DNA of 64,000 bases from Lingula anatina (taxonomy: Eukaryota > Brachiopoda > Lingulata > Lingulida > Lingulidae): positions 717,502 through 781,501 of the forward strand of contig NW_019775658.1 of assembly GCF_001039355.2 (NCBI RefSeq), read 5' to 3'. The notes under the pieces were generated by a model. It saw only the letters and a list, made by a program, of their open reading frames with translations, was not told the origin of the DNA and made no database searches. Shown here piece after piece: positions 45,914-58,317 of the stretch (its first letter is position 1; each line of letters opens with the position of its first letter). The translations under genes were made by a program, and so were the position numbers.

Positions 45914-48900
45914 AATGACAGCAAATTAGGCCATCGCCTTGTCCATGTGAAGAGACCCATCTTGAGGGTGCCGAACATTGCCATTCACCTCATGAGGGAC
46001 ATGAATGAGAAGTTCTCACCTAACAAAGAGACACACCTGTAATTGTTTGAATTATGCACCAATTTTAAACATCTTCTTTATACCTATATACAAGGTTGTT
46101 CTAAAATGTTTTTAGCCATATAGTCCTTTGAGCCAGTAGTAAGCTTGCTAGTTAAATACCTAAGTATGTTTAAAGATCTCTCAGTGACACATGAGCTATG
46201 GAATAATGCTCCCTTAAACATAGCTTCCTGAGTTAGCAATTTGTAGTTCTGCAATTTCATACCTGTTCTGGTATGCAACACTTACCATCCAGCAATATCT
46301 TGATCCCAAGCTCTCTAATGATAATGATAATTATATACATACTAATAATATACATGAACTGATTTCTCATTGTAGGCAGCCTATATTGGCTACCAGTGTA
46401 CAGGAAGAGCTGGAGTATGGCAGTAAGACAGCAGAAACTTCAGACTTCAAGCAGGAAGTGAGTAAGGATGGTGATTGGGAGGAGTTTGTATAATAATAAT
46501 AAGTTTATTAATACATGGCAAACACAAGGCTGAAGTTGTACATAAACTGGAATAGGATAAGAATTACAAATTAAAACATTTACATAAGATTGGCATGTGT
46601 TGTAAGAAGGAGAACCACAAAATCACTGTGCTGGAAAATTCATTTCTCTAAGAATGCACACAGTGATTCAGAAATAATCATAATTATTTGCTATTTATTA
46701 TAACTTGTGTACATCACAATGTATGATATATGTTGATGAATTTTAATACATGCACCTTAGCGCTATGCTTCCTAGTAATGTCTGTCTAAGAATAACCTGA
46801 GATCATCATCGAAGAAACTGTACACTTGACACCCTGTGGATCATTGAATGCTTTGTTTTCCAGGCTGATAAGCACCACCCTGTCCTGGTGCACATACTAA
46901 GCGGTGAACTCGGGATGACAGCTGACCAGATCATGGACTTTGAGCTCTGTCTGGCAGACACCCAGCCTGCTGTAAGTGAAGAGAATTATCAGAAGTGGAC
47001 CGTTTTGCACTTGGGAGGAGGGAAGTTGGGTGGTGAAATTAAAAAAAAAGAAAAATTAAGAGAGCCTTGTAATAACATGTAGGGTCCATTTTTAAGGTGT
47101 ACCATGTGTGACTGTAAGCTGTCAGCTTTGGATAGACTTGGTAAAATGATTTTGTGATCATATGGTCATGAAGTAATGGGTATGTTTTTTTTTAATGAAT
47201 TTATTTTAATATCATTTTAGTGTCTTGGAGGAGCGCTGAATGAGTTCATCTTTGCACCCAGATTGGATAACTTGTTGAATGCTTACACTGCAATGGAGGT
47301 AGGATATTTCAATTCCATGATGGGATATTTCAGTTCCATGATGTTAAATGATTTTAATTTCTGATTGAAATACATTAATTTCTATCTGACACAGTTATGG
47401 AGAAAAAGACAAATATATCAAAACATTAATAGATGAATTCCTGCAATAAACATTTATCATTTTATAGATTATTTTTGTAAAGTCCCATTTTAACATCAAC
47501 ATTTTCAACAAGCAATTCCAGACTTTCAATGAAAATTTGCTCTGGACAGTTATTTGTCGATATGAAATTTAAAATTAGGAAACATCAGTGGAAGATGCTA
47601 TTGTTTCAATAACTGTAATATATTCTATTCCAGGGTCTGCTGGATGCATGCAATAATGAAACACTACAACAAGACCCCAACATAAGAATGATCAGCCTTT
47701 TTGATAATGAGGAGGTATGCACTAAGCTGAATTATTTATTTTCGTTTTTCATTTTATTTTGCACTTTATTGCAACATAAAAGTACCTTTTTTACTGCAAG
47801 ATAAGCATATAAATACCAAACTATGGTCTAGAGGGGAAAATGAACATGCGTGCTGGAAAAAAATAAAGATGATGTAAATGGGTTACCAGTCTCTTTCTCT
47901 TTCTGAATAAGTAATTTACAACCATTCTCTCAGTGACAGTCAAATTTGAAAGCCATCTGAAAGGGTTAAATGACTTCTTACTCCTCCTGCAATGCTTAAA
48001 GATATGTCTTAGTTTTAATTTTTTTTTTTCAAAAGTATTTGTTTTGCTACGGTTTACCCACAGTTTACTTTCTCCTCCCAGGTTGGTTCCCAGAGTGCCC
48101 AGGGAGCAGGATCTACATTTCAAGAGTTGGTTCTCAGAAGAATCAGTGGCCCAACCCCAGGGAGCTTTGAGATTGCAATGCCAAGGTCTCTCATGGTCAG
48201 TGCTGACCAGGCACACGCTGTCCACCCAAATTACAGGTCAGTCTGGATTTTGTACCAATGTTATGGACATGTGTATTCCGTTTTTGCTTACACAACTTGG
48301 TACATGTATACGGTGGCCATTTTCACAATAAAATTATAGACCAAATGTTATTCTTAACTTTATCAGAGAAACTGGTCATTATCACTTCAGGAGAAATCTA
48401 CTGTAATAGGTGTAAACTAGTGGTTATTTCTTGCTTGTGATAACACGGGTGGTATATTTCAATCAGACTTTTCCTGATTAATCTTCAGGCAAAATACTAA
48501 GACTAACATTCTGGTCTGAAAGCGTGGACCAGCCTTTGTAAACAGTTCTAAAGTTCTTTCATGCTGCAGTCTCCATGTTAGCTAGTTTTCCTTTTAAACA
48601 TATATTAACAGCTCACATGTTTCATGTCATTCCAGTGAGAAGCATGAAGACCAGCACAGACCTGGTCTTCATAAGGTAAGCAGTCAAGCTAAAGAAGTAC
48701 ACTATGTATTTATAATATAAAAAGGTGCATTTTTTTAAATAAGAGTTCTCAGAGGAAATTAATGAGTGCAAATACTGTAGTCAGCGGTACAAAGGATTAA
48801 AGTTTTTTTTTATATGAGTGCTTTTTGGTTCTTTCTGTATTAGATGAACATGGTTGCCTACTAAATTTTGATATAAAGAAAAATTGACATAAAATATGAA

Positions 48901-49871
48901 AGGGAACAAAAGAAACCATGTTGATAATAAGCTTGGGTTTATGAAGAGTTCTTCAATGTACATGTTATGTATTTTGTGTGTTACAGGGCATTGTAGTGAA
49001 GCATAATGCCAATCAGAGATATGCAACCACTGCTGTTACAGCGGCCATTTTGAGAGAGGTCGCCACCAGGTCACATGTCCCTCTTCAGGTATTCTGATAT
49101 TACCAATCCCAGTCTGTAAGACCTGTGTATTAGTTTTTTCCATTTAAAGGGGTAGTTCGTGATCATGTTTCAGATATTTTACGGGCATATTGATGCCGTT
49201 ACTTTAAAATGACCACATTTGAAGTTCTTGTTGTTGCATAAGTGGCAGTGCACATGACCACAATTAAAATCAGAATTTTGTAAACCGTTTTTTGGATGAA
49301 AGTAATAAGGCAGTTATAGCCAACCTAAATGAGATTGCAGTTATCAATCAGTCTAGTTACATGAAATTCCATCAAATCATAATGTGTTCATTTATTTTCA
49401 GGATTTTGTAGTTAGGAATGACTCACCATGTGGCAGCACTATCGGCCCCATCATGTCTGCTAAGCTGGGCATGCCTACTGTTGATATAGGTGGACCACAA
49501 CTTAGCATGCATTCCATTAGAGAGATGTGTTGTACCTCCTCTGTCCTGCAGTCAATTAAACTTTACAAGGTAAAGAATTATAGTGCCATCTTGCACCCCG
49601 TCTATTAACCTCCCTCCCCGAAAAAAAAAATATATTGCTTTCATGTACATTCAAATGTTGAGTGATTTTAAGATGAAAAGAGCAAGATGGCTTTATTCCA
49701 GATAAAAAATAACAACTGAACTATTAAAATTTTAAAGCATTTCTTTTTTTTACACTTTCCTACACAATATATTAACTGATGTTGAATGTATGTAAATTTG
49801 ATAAGTTTTGTTTATTGTTTCAGGGATTCTTCGAGTTCTTTCCAGAAATATATGCATCTTCAAACCTCTAA
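45914..49871 (+). CDS. DNPEP: Aspartyl aminopeptidase (M18), C-terminal 10 exons; N-terminus not visible
   Basis: Exons: 45914-46038, 46376-46457, 46864-46971, 47221-47298, 47634-47714, 48082-48236, 48636-48675, 48987-49088, 49402-49569, 49824-49871. They give 328 in-frame residues to the stop. Conserved M18 blocks in order: [50 protein letters not shown] (split by an intron), [34 protein letters not shown] and GFFEFFPE. Glutamate and histidine residues in [15 protein letters not shown] and MHSIRE correspond to the family's metal and substrate site. Vertebrate DNPEP is about 475 residues, so ~150 N-terminal residues, including the HTDSP metal-ligand block, are missing here. They most likely lie in the gap at 43277-44215. 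It is a cytosolic zinc peptidase that removes N-terminal Asp or Glu and works as a large oligomer. The gene converges on MSMO1. Confidence 0.93.
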
Positions 49872-51343
49872 TCACTAGGCTAAAATCATCAAAGCTGTCG
49901 TACAGTGGATTGAAAGCAGATATATATATACATCTTACCAGTGTCTTGAATGTGAGGCAATAAAAGACAACGAAAGGAACAGTTATAAAGACATTAAATT
50001 TATGTCATTTCTGCTATGATTAGTTATGCCTGAGTCAAGTTCTTGATGAAGATGGAAATGATCATAAGTCAAAACTACCCTATTATAGATCCATTTTTCT
50101 CTAGATGTTTACAGATAATTCTTTTCACTTTTTTTTTGAAGACAATTATTAGCATAAAACTAAAAAAAATATATTTAACTTGCGACTTTACACCTGCAGA
50201 TGATATATTTATAGTAGATTTTCTTCAATATGTTTACTAACTACCTCAAAGCAAAATAGTGAATTTTCAACATTTCCTGTATATTTACACATTCTTTTTA
50301 GTAATGTTTGATGTAGTTGAATCACTATTTTGTTACCTTCCAGTTGCATATGCATTCCATACTTTTTAATCGATTCAGAAGAATCAACCCATTTAATGTG
50401 AAAATTGTCTTTGGGATTGCATTATCGCATACCATCTTTGCACTATTGTCTACATATTTATGAGACTTGAAGATTTGATGCTTAATTGTGTCCTTTTCTT
50501 TTTTTCTATTTATCACTTTGCAATATCAATAAAAATATACTGATATTCATTAAACATAGTGTTTTATGTATACAAAGCCAGTGATAGATTTACTTTTAAG
50601 TACACTTGTTTAAGAGTGGTATTTAATTCAGATTTCCCAGTAATTGTAATGAAATCATACAAGAACCTGTTCTCTTTGTATTTGTCACACTTGATTGCTG
50701 AACTATTGATAGTTTTTGAAATACGTCAATTCATAAGACTGTATTGTGAACATAACAGCTAGTACATATTTTAGAAATATCAAGTAAGACAGCATGTATA
50801 AAGGCCTTCTTAATTTAATACTGCATAAAGTAGCATACACTCAACACTGGGCCATTTGATCGTTGTGATGTAAACATGCAAACTGTACCTCTAGCGAATG
50901 TCCATCCATTCTTAATGTCACTGGGGACATCATTTGAAGGGAAACACAGCCCTCCGTTTAAATCTTTCCCTTTTTGCCCCATTTCAACTTAATATTTTTT
51001 ATTCAAATTACTGTATTCAGACATGTTTTCAAAATTATTCTTGAATTGGTTCCGGCCAATAATATACCATCACAGTCTTTTTGCAAGATCTTCAACTTAC
51101 ACCACATTTTCCGTATGACTAATAAAGTTTAAATGTTTTGTTCATGGATATGTGGGTCACATAATGCTAATCAAAGTCAAAAACTGCTTTTGTTTGATAG
51201 AAAAATGCCCCCTACAATCGCACTAAAATGTTCCAACTACACAGGTTAGTATGAGAGAGCACTCGTTTAGTCTTGAGATCGTGATTAAGGATTTCATCTT
51301 CAAAATTCTCCAATGCCTGATCAAGTCTCCCTGCTGACTAGAC
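49872..51343. other. Convergent spacer between DNPEP and MSMO1
   Basis: It holds both 3' UTRs. AATAAA at 49959-49964 lies 88 nt after the DNPEP stop. The ORFs at 50043-50240 and 50559-50762 are AT-rich and unrecognised. No repeat of note. Confidence 0.5.
49959..49964 (+). promoter_or_regulatory. Polyadenylation signal AATAAA for DNPEP
   Basis: The hexamer is in the sense orientation 88 nt after the stop codon. Motif-based inference. Confidence 0.45.
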
Positions 51344-54300
51344 TTAATCCATCTTCTTCTGTTTGGCGAGGTACTCTTTGTACTGCTTATCAGTGCCGCA
51401 GATTTTGTCCCAGTATGTGAAAGTGGAGGAGTAATTGCCCACAAAATTCATGTGGTGGAAATCATGGGCTTTGGCCCCTGAAAAATGAAGTCAGTGCATT
51501 GCCTAGTAAATAGTTACAATTTTTATCATAGTGTACTTCAACCTATATTTTTAATGTAAGAGTTATATCGTTGCCACGGTTATATTTATTTGTGGCTTTT
51601 GATTTAAAAAAATGCTTGTAATGTTACACAGGTAAAGATTCAAGATGCTGCATTGCGTGTTATTACTTATTTTACATCTTTAATCCTTATCTGTAAGTCT
51701 TTTATTCAAATTTGGCTTTGAAATTTCATTTTGAAATCGGTGCAGAATTGAAGAAATTGCTTGAACCCTTTGCTCCATCTTGCAAAAAAAATAAAATCTT
51801 ATTGAGAACATAACTGTTCATAGATGGATGAGGAAGGGAGTGCATTATCCAAGAAACGTTTTTAAATCTGACCCTCTCCACCTACACTCCCCCTGCCCAT
51901 AAATACATAAATTTATAAGATGTCAAATTTACACACACATTTCGCAAACACTGATATATATATATATACATATATATACAGTATATGACATGTCAGTCTG
52001 CTTGGAGTGAATTTCAACTGTGGCCCCAACTACCCTTGTACATAATATTCAGATATTCAGTACATATACCTACCTCCATAAAAAGGGATAAGGTGAAAGA
52101 GATGGGGGACGTCGTATCCAGTGTGGACATCAATGGTCTCCATGAGGCGGAAAGCCACCCAAACCCACAACAGGACAAAGTGGGTGCAGAACAAAAGAAT
52201 AGGGATGAAAAATCCCATGCCCAAAACTGAAATAGAAACACCATGGTAATTGATCTGTCATTTTGACAATTAGGGACTGGTATGTGTAAGAGTGTGTGTT
52301 CTTAAACAATGAAAAACAAAAATGACCCAATTGCCACTATGAATGCATTCTTTTTTTTTCATTTACATGTAGTATTGGCAAATTAATTCTATTTTAGGGT
52401 ACTTCATAAGGAACTGGCACAGATTTGGGTTCAGTGTTCATCCCATATGATGAATTGTCAGTAACTGGAACCATGGCATCAATAAGATCCTGGACCAATT
52501 AAATACACAGCTCAGCTGTATACCACCTCATTACATATATAATGCAATACATCTTACCATGATAAATTCATTTCAAATGGTGTGTGTGTGTTTTACTCTA
52601 TACTGATCCAATGTTATTAATTTTTTTTAAATGTCATTTCTCTTTTAGTCGTTTTTTCACAATTTTCTTTAATTCTATTTTATTTCATATGACTATTTAT
52701 TTTTCATTTGGTGCGTTTGGTAAGACTGGGGAGACTTACTTAATGTTTCTGCTGGGTGGGCATACTCTGCAACCATACCCATAGGAGCCTGGGGAAAACA
52801 GAACAGCATTTGAAATAGAAGTTTTTGTTAAATATGCACTACATGAAATAGTGAGCCCAGGTGTCAGGTTCTTAAGTAAAGAATACTTTGGTGGAATAAT
52901 TAGTACAAATAAACAGCAAAAGTTGCATATCAAATATTAGTTTTTTTGGAATTTGTTCTGGAATTTTTAACACTAAAGTATTACACTGGCGAAGAAGATC
53001 TGATGGGAGAATTAAGAACCTCTACCTTTCTAATTCATCAATATTCAAAGTTTCCAAAATAGTCAATAAATTGAAAAAAATAAACAATAGATAAATTGTT
53101 ACCTCCACCAAGGAGGTTATGTTTTCACCCCTGTCTGTTTGTTTGTCATCAACATAACTCAAAAAGTTATGGACCGATTTTGATGAAATTTTCAGGGTAG
53201 GTGGGGAAATGGGTTAACTTAGAAGTGATTACTTTTTGGTGGAGATCCAGATCAATAATCAATCAATAACCAATAATTATAAAAAATCGCTGCCTTGGCG
53301 GAGGTCTGCGCTCTCGGAGTGCTTTTCTAGTTTGTTAATGTAAATATATACCGAGTAACGGTGGTGAATCTTGTGTATATGTTTATAGATACTCTTGTGG
53401 TGGAGTGCCCTGTGGAGCCAGTAATGCCAAGTGTCCTCTATCACAAAACAGCCCAGGACTTGTGCCATCAATATATACCTGGAAATACAACACAGACCTA
53501 ATAATGACCCAATAATGATAATATAACTATTAAGTTTAATTATTTATCAAAGGGCACCCTCAGATTCTAATCTAGTATGTGCTAGCTTCTTCACAACCTG
53601 AATTTTAAAGATTACAGTAATGATTCAATCTTTTCAATAGGTAAAAATGATCAAACTTTCATATATATTATTCTATTATCATGAAATCTGTACTTCTATA
53701 TAGCATTTGTGGTGCTTTTGCTGCATAGAGTAGAACTCCAGAGTACCCTGCTTTTAATTTAAGATATATTAAATAGGAATGTTTTAATTTTAAAAAATTA
53801 TGACTAAAAAATATACAGTATCTGTAAAATTCACCCCCCCCCTTCCCTGATTGAAAAGATCAAGAAATAGCCATACTGAAAATTCCCCTCCATTATCAGA
53901 ATGGCTCTGGTGAGTTTTTGGCAATCTCCAATCCTCAGGGTATGGTTATTTTATGCACATATTATGGAAATTTGAAAATGAAGAAGTAAGCAGACATCAC
54001 ATTTGAAACTCTAAGTACTAAGGTGAAATTAGTACCGAATTCTAAAGCTGCTTAATCACCAACATTTCACCTTATCAGTAGTTACTAACTAGTACATGCA
54101 CATGTAACATGGCAGGAATTTTAGACGACTTCATACTTGAACTTTGGACTGGATAGCATTGATGAACTAAGCTTAGTGACTGAATGTCTGGCAATTTTAT
54201 CATTTTCAATATCGACTCCACATGACACTCTTGTGATCCAAATGACAACTACCAAATACATACAATTACCATGATCTCCCAAATTTAGAATTCATACGTT

Positions 54301-55844
54301 AATAAGCTTCTGCTTCGTGTGTGCCTGGAGAGAGAGAGAGAGAGAGAGAGGGGAAAAAAGATGGGGGTAGGTAAAATTACCATGCTGGCATCTCTTCCCA
54401 ACTGTAAGGAATGTTGAAGTATTCCGTGTATGCAAAAGTTCCCAACATCAGGGGGAACTGAAATGAAGCAATCAAATTTAATCATGTCAATTCATACAAT
54501 AATGTGTCAATGTAATCTGATAAATAAGATATGCTATCTTCATAATAATAATAATGTGAAATATATCAAAATCATGTTCTGAAATTCCTGCATATGCAAC
54601 AGAAAAAATGTAATATCATTGGAAAAAAGCGAGTCATCAAAATTTTTTTAAAATGTTTTAAAGGTGACAATTAAAACTAGATCAGTTATCATAAATCAGG
54701 TGACAGTCTACCTGTTGGAAAGGATCCACACACGGCTGTATGGCAACAACAACAACACTTACCTGTATTACATTATCAACATTTACCTGCATGAAATCAT
54801 GTACACCCACCTGTATAACAAAGTGACTGAAGAGTAACATTTTAAAGCAATCCCACTGCCGTTCTTCTTTCCTGTCCTAAAACAAAGAACAACTAAAGAT
54901 ATTAAGATATATGCATGATTTAAGAATAGGTATGTCACAAAGCTAGGATCTATAAACTTAAGCTTCTTAAAATAAATTGAATCAATCCATAACTGCTGCA
55001 TTTGCATTGAATGAAATGGATTTTTAAAAGGTATTTTTTATCATTTATTTCTAAATATTATTTTCACTAATATCAAGTTTCTTGGTACTATAAGGTCTCA
55101 ACTTCAAGTAAGAGATCTTTTCTGATATAAAATCTGTTTCTTTATCATAATTGCAATTCATACTCATGACAAATCCACAAAATATATATGGAGTGCATAC
55201 CCCCAGTACCAGTACAAAATAAGAAAAATAAAAAGGACTGGAGTCAAATAGAATAAAAAAAATAAAGAAAAAATAAAAATAAAAAAATTACCTGTTGTAT
55301 TTTGTATCTTTGCATAAAAGGGATGAATTGGAATAAATATGCAGGTAGACATATCAACACATAGAGGACCTAAAAATAAAAATATTATTATTAATTAACA
55401 GTAACCAGGGGATATTAGTGGGTTCAGTATATATAAGCCTAATATTTGAAAAAAATTGAAGTCAATGAGGCATTTTTTAACTCTTGTACTTTACCCTTCT
55501 CTCTGGATAATCCCTATTCTGGCAGCGTTCTTCATTGAACACTGAATATTATGTAATCTGATTTTGAAAACAAAATGATATTGTTTTGTAATCAAATGTA
55601 ATTAATTTGACACCTATTCTTATTAAAATTTACTTATTAATTTGTTCGTCTTTTATTCATCTACACCGTCACTTACTTCATGGACAATCAGAGAGCCCCA
55701 AAGAGCAATTTGAGGCTTAGTGTAAGTGTCCAACATGTAGTTCCAGCCATTCTTCAGAGGGTCTCGCAGAGGGTTTTCAGGCAAACTCTCCAAGTATTCT
55801 GTCGCTATCGTCAGAGATGACAGTATTGTCCCATTGGGATCCAT
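51344..55844 (-). CDS. MSMO1: Methylsterol monooxygenase 1 (C-4 methylsterol oxidase), 8 exons
   Basis: Exons in gene order: 55677-55844, 55292-55369, 54811-54876, 54381-54457, 53352-53478, 52740-52788, 52074-52226, 51344-51477. They join to 283 residues (human ~293). The N-terminus has [18 protein letters not shown] and [10 protein letters not shown]. The three histidine clusters of the membrane di-iron fatty-acid-hydroxylase fold are present: HRALHH, HKIHH and HDFHH. Other conserved blocks are [30 protein letters not shown] and [14 protein letters not shown]. The protein is a multi-pass ER enzyme that starts removal of the C-4 methyl groups from 4,4-dimethylsterols. The final KKMD resembles a lysine-rich ER-retrieval tail. 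The human protein ends similarly in a lysine-containing motif. A full gene does not prove de novo sterol synthesis, because many invertebrates keep only part of the pathway. Confidence 0.95.
51955..51985. repeat. (TA)n microsatellite
   Basis: An AT dinucleotide run with CA interruptions in MSMO1 intron 7. Confidence 0.85.
53102..53303. repeat. ~200-bp dispersed element with CCTCCRCCAAGG inverted termini
   Basis: The left end CCTCCACCAAGG (53102) and right end CCTTGGCGGAGG (to 53303) are inverted repeats with one mismatch. The interior contains CAAAAAGTTATGGACCGATT and TTTGATGAAATTTTCAGG. The right flank continues TCTGCGCTCTCGGAGTGCTTTTC. I recognise this as a repeat type seen dispersed in many aquatic animal genomes, but I cannot give it a certain family name. 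It ends 48 bp from MSMO1 exon 5. Confidence 0.7.
54329..54351. repeat. (GA)n microsatellite
   Basis: A GA dinucleotide run 29 bp from MSMO1 exon 4. On the transcribed strand it is a CT run within the intron downstream of exon 4. Confidence 0.9.
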
Positions 55845-56321
55845 GTTGACACAGATGTCAGCCTTTTCTATCGGCGTCTAAATTGTCACCAAAATCAGAG
55901 AAATCCACGCAACCAACTCTCCTGGCGGCTACCGACACTGCCTGACATAACAGGTAGAACTGCGGCAGGTTTGTTTACCTTTGATGCGAGTGCCTAGGCC
56001 GAATGTTACAGCTCGCCTGATTGGTCAACGTGAATCGCCTGATGAAAATCTGCCGATACCACGGCGCAGGCACATGCATGCATTCGATGTACAGTGTATA
56101 CTACAGTCTAAGAAATATATATCTAGTCAGCCGACTATTCTATCTAGGATCACAAGTATGCACAGAATTGATTATAACTGATGATGAAACTTAATAGGTC
56201 ATGTATCATGAAAACTGTATCGCTGGACCCCGACCCCCAAAATGTAGGCCCTACACATGATAAGCCTACAGGTAGCTCTTAGACTACGGTTTTGAAATTA
56301 CACACATATTTGGGTCTCCTA

Positions 56322-56323
56322 AT

Positions 56324-56354
<31 letters not shown>

Positions 56355-56396
56355 TTATTATTATTAGGCCTATTATTATTATTATTTTTTTTTTTT
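56322..56396. repeat. (TTTA)n/(ATT)n/poly-T microsatellite and G run
   Basis: A compound simple repeat followed directly by a run of G bases (56397-56408). Confidence 0.9.
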
Positions 56397-56531
56397 GGGG
56401 GGGGGGGGTTGCTACTGGTACAGGCGCATAGGCCTAGGCCTACTCCGTAGGCCCTATATTAGGCCCTAGGGGGTTTTCTGGTAGCCTATAGACCAACTGC
56501 AAATTAATCTGTAAATTAGTAGGCCCTACCC

Positions 56532-56689
56532 GGGGGCGTCTCGATAGTCCGAAGGTTCATTGGTCCGAAAAGTGGTAACATTTTTATCGATTTTTTAATC
56601 AGGGGTTCATTGGTCCGAAGGTTCTATAGTGAACATTCGGACCAATGAACCTTCGGACTATTGAACCTTCGGACTATCGCTACGGCCCC
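56532..56689. repeat. 158-bp palindromic MITE (GATAGTCCGAAGGTTCA) with 8-bp duplication
   Basis: The ends are inverted copies: GATAGTCCGAAGGTTCATTG near the left, and its reverse complement, partly repeated, at the right, with outer G-rich/C-rich tips. An 8-bp direct repeat CCCTACCC flanks it (56524-56531 and 56690-56697), which fits hAT-type insertion. No coding capacity. Confidence 0.75.
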
Positions 56690-57260
56690 CCCTACCCAAG
56701 CTATAGACAAGAAGAATGTTCTCTTGCTATTTTTCTCTCCATTTTCTTTTTCCCTTTCTCTATAGGCCTACAGACATAGGCCTTATATTTGGTTAGGCTA
56801 CCTAGGCCTACATGTAGACCTATTAATTAGCATTCTAATCAATTGTTTTTTTACTAATTATCATTTCAATTGGCTACAGGTATCCCATCCGGATTTTTCC
56901 GACCAAATCATTGAAATGTTAATAATAAAAATTGTTTTATTGTTTTAATGTTTGGATTACTCCGATTAGGAAAGATAACTGGCAGGATATGTAAGATGTC
57001 GGTGTGTGGTCTTTGGCTTATAAGCTGATGACTTAACAGCAGTGTTTTATTTGTTAAAAACTGAAGTATAGGCTATCAAGAAGTTATAATGATCATTTAT
57101 AACTTCTTGAGGCTATATATTGCTTTTAAACAGATCTTCCTTACCAGAACAGCTACACGTGTATACCATTTTTACGCCTATTTATATTTACAAACATGAG
57201 TAGGCCTACTACTACAATTTGGTGCCAGGGAATTTTCTTGAAAGGTGTAGCCTACACGTA

Positions 57261-58317
57261 GGGTAGACCGGGGCTAAACGTCCCCCTTAAGCAAGAAACA
57301 TCACAATTTTCCCTGCTGAAGGTATAGACCGTTCAAAGTGGGTGTTAACTATGAAGGGCTGACTAGACTACAAACTGATACTAACACTTTTGGAAACAAA
57401 CAAAAGAAAAACCTTATAGGTAAAAAATAGGTAAATTATAAAATCGGCCTTTTTGCCCCATGGCTGGGGCATTACGCCTCGCACCACGGGGCTAAACGCC
57501 CACCGTGGGCGTCTTGCCCCAAACTATAGGCGTTATGCCCCGCCTTTGTAGCGTTATGCCCCGCCTTTGTACAAAGCAAAATAAAATCAAATTATATTTC
57601 TACGAGACAACTTGGTAAGCCTTTAAAAGCAACATATAATATTTTGGGATACTGAGATAATAAAAATACCCATCAAATTTATTCAGAATGAGCTGTAATT
57701 CTACTCTTTACGACAGGGCACTGTGATACTTCCAAAATTAAGTTCCTAGTACAGCCACTTGCTTTGGCTTTTCCCCATATAAGTGTTATAACTGATGATA
57801 TACAATAAAAAAACATGCATGAAAGAACACTTCCGCATCTTTTTAGAATTATTTTTTATTTAAAAACGAAAGGGGGCAAAACGCCCAGTGATCGGGGCAA
57901 AACGCCCACTATAGGCGTTTTGCCCCATATCAGCATGGGCGTTTTGCCCCAAAGTGAGATTTTGTATATTTTTTCAAAATTCGGCGGGAAAAGTTTTATA
58001 CAATCTGACTTCATCGAAACTTGTATGGAGGTCTGATACCATCCTATCTGTCACCAACAAAGTTTTTTGAATTCGTGCATTTGGTAGGTGGTGTCACTGA
58101 TGTTAAGGAAAAGGCTAAATAACAGTAAACAAGGCAAAAATGAACAAATTATCATAAAATGCTTATTTTTTAGTTTGTGGTCATCTCCGTCATGGAGGAT
58201 AAGTCTGCTGGAAATCGGAAGTGGACAAAACATCACGAGACGCGTATTTATACGTAATACCTGAAAAAAAGCGGGTGGGCGTTTGACCCCGACTGGGCGT
58301 TTAGCCCCGGTCTACCC
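57261..58317. mobile_element. 1057-bp TA-flanked TIR element with internal GGGGCAAAACGCC palindromes
   Basis: The terminal inverted repeats are 20 bp and perfect, starting GGGTAGACCGGGGC. The element is flanked by TA on both sides (57259-57260 and 58318-58319), as for Tc1/mariner-type insertions. Inside are about a dozen copies, in both orientations, of a palindrome-forming word GGGGC(A/T)AAACGCC or its GGCGTTTTGCCCC complement, clustered at the ends, at 57440-57570 and at 57870-57955. The longest ORF (57815-58036) crosses one cluster and shows no transposase motif I recognise, so it is probably non-autonomous. Confidence 0.8.

Noticed and set aside
49141-49400. AAAGGGGTAGTTCGTGATCATG-like start of a possible MITE in a DNPEP intron
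   Set aside because: It resembles the starts of some invertebrate MITEs, but I found no matching inverted end, so it is not annotated.
55981-56181. Plus-strand ORF upstream of MSMO1
   Set aside because: No family motif or splice support; treated as chance in the divergent intergenic region.
57815-58036. ORF inside the TA-flanked element as a possible transposase fragment
   Set aside because: It reads through the GGGGCAAAACGCC cluster and shows no DDE or helix-turn-helix motif I can recognise.
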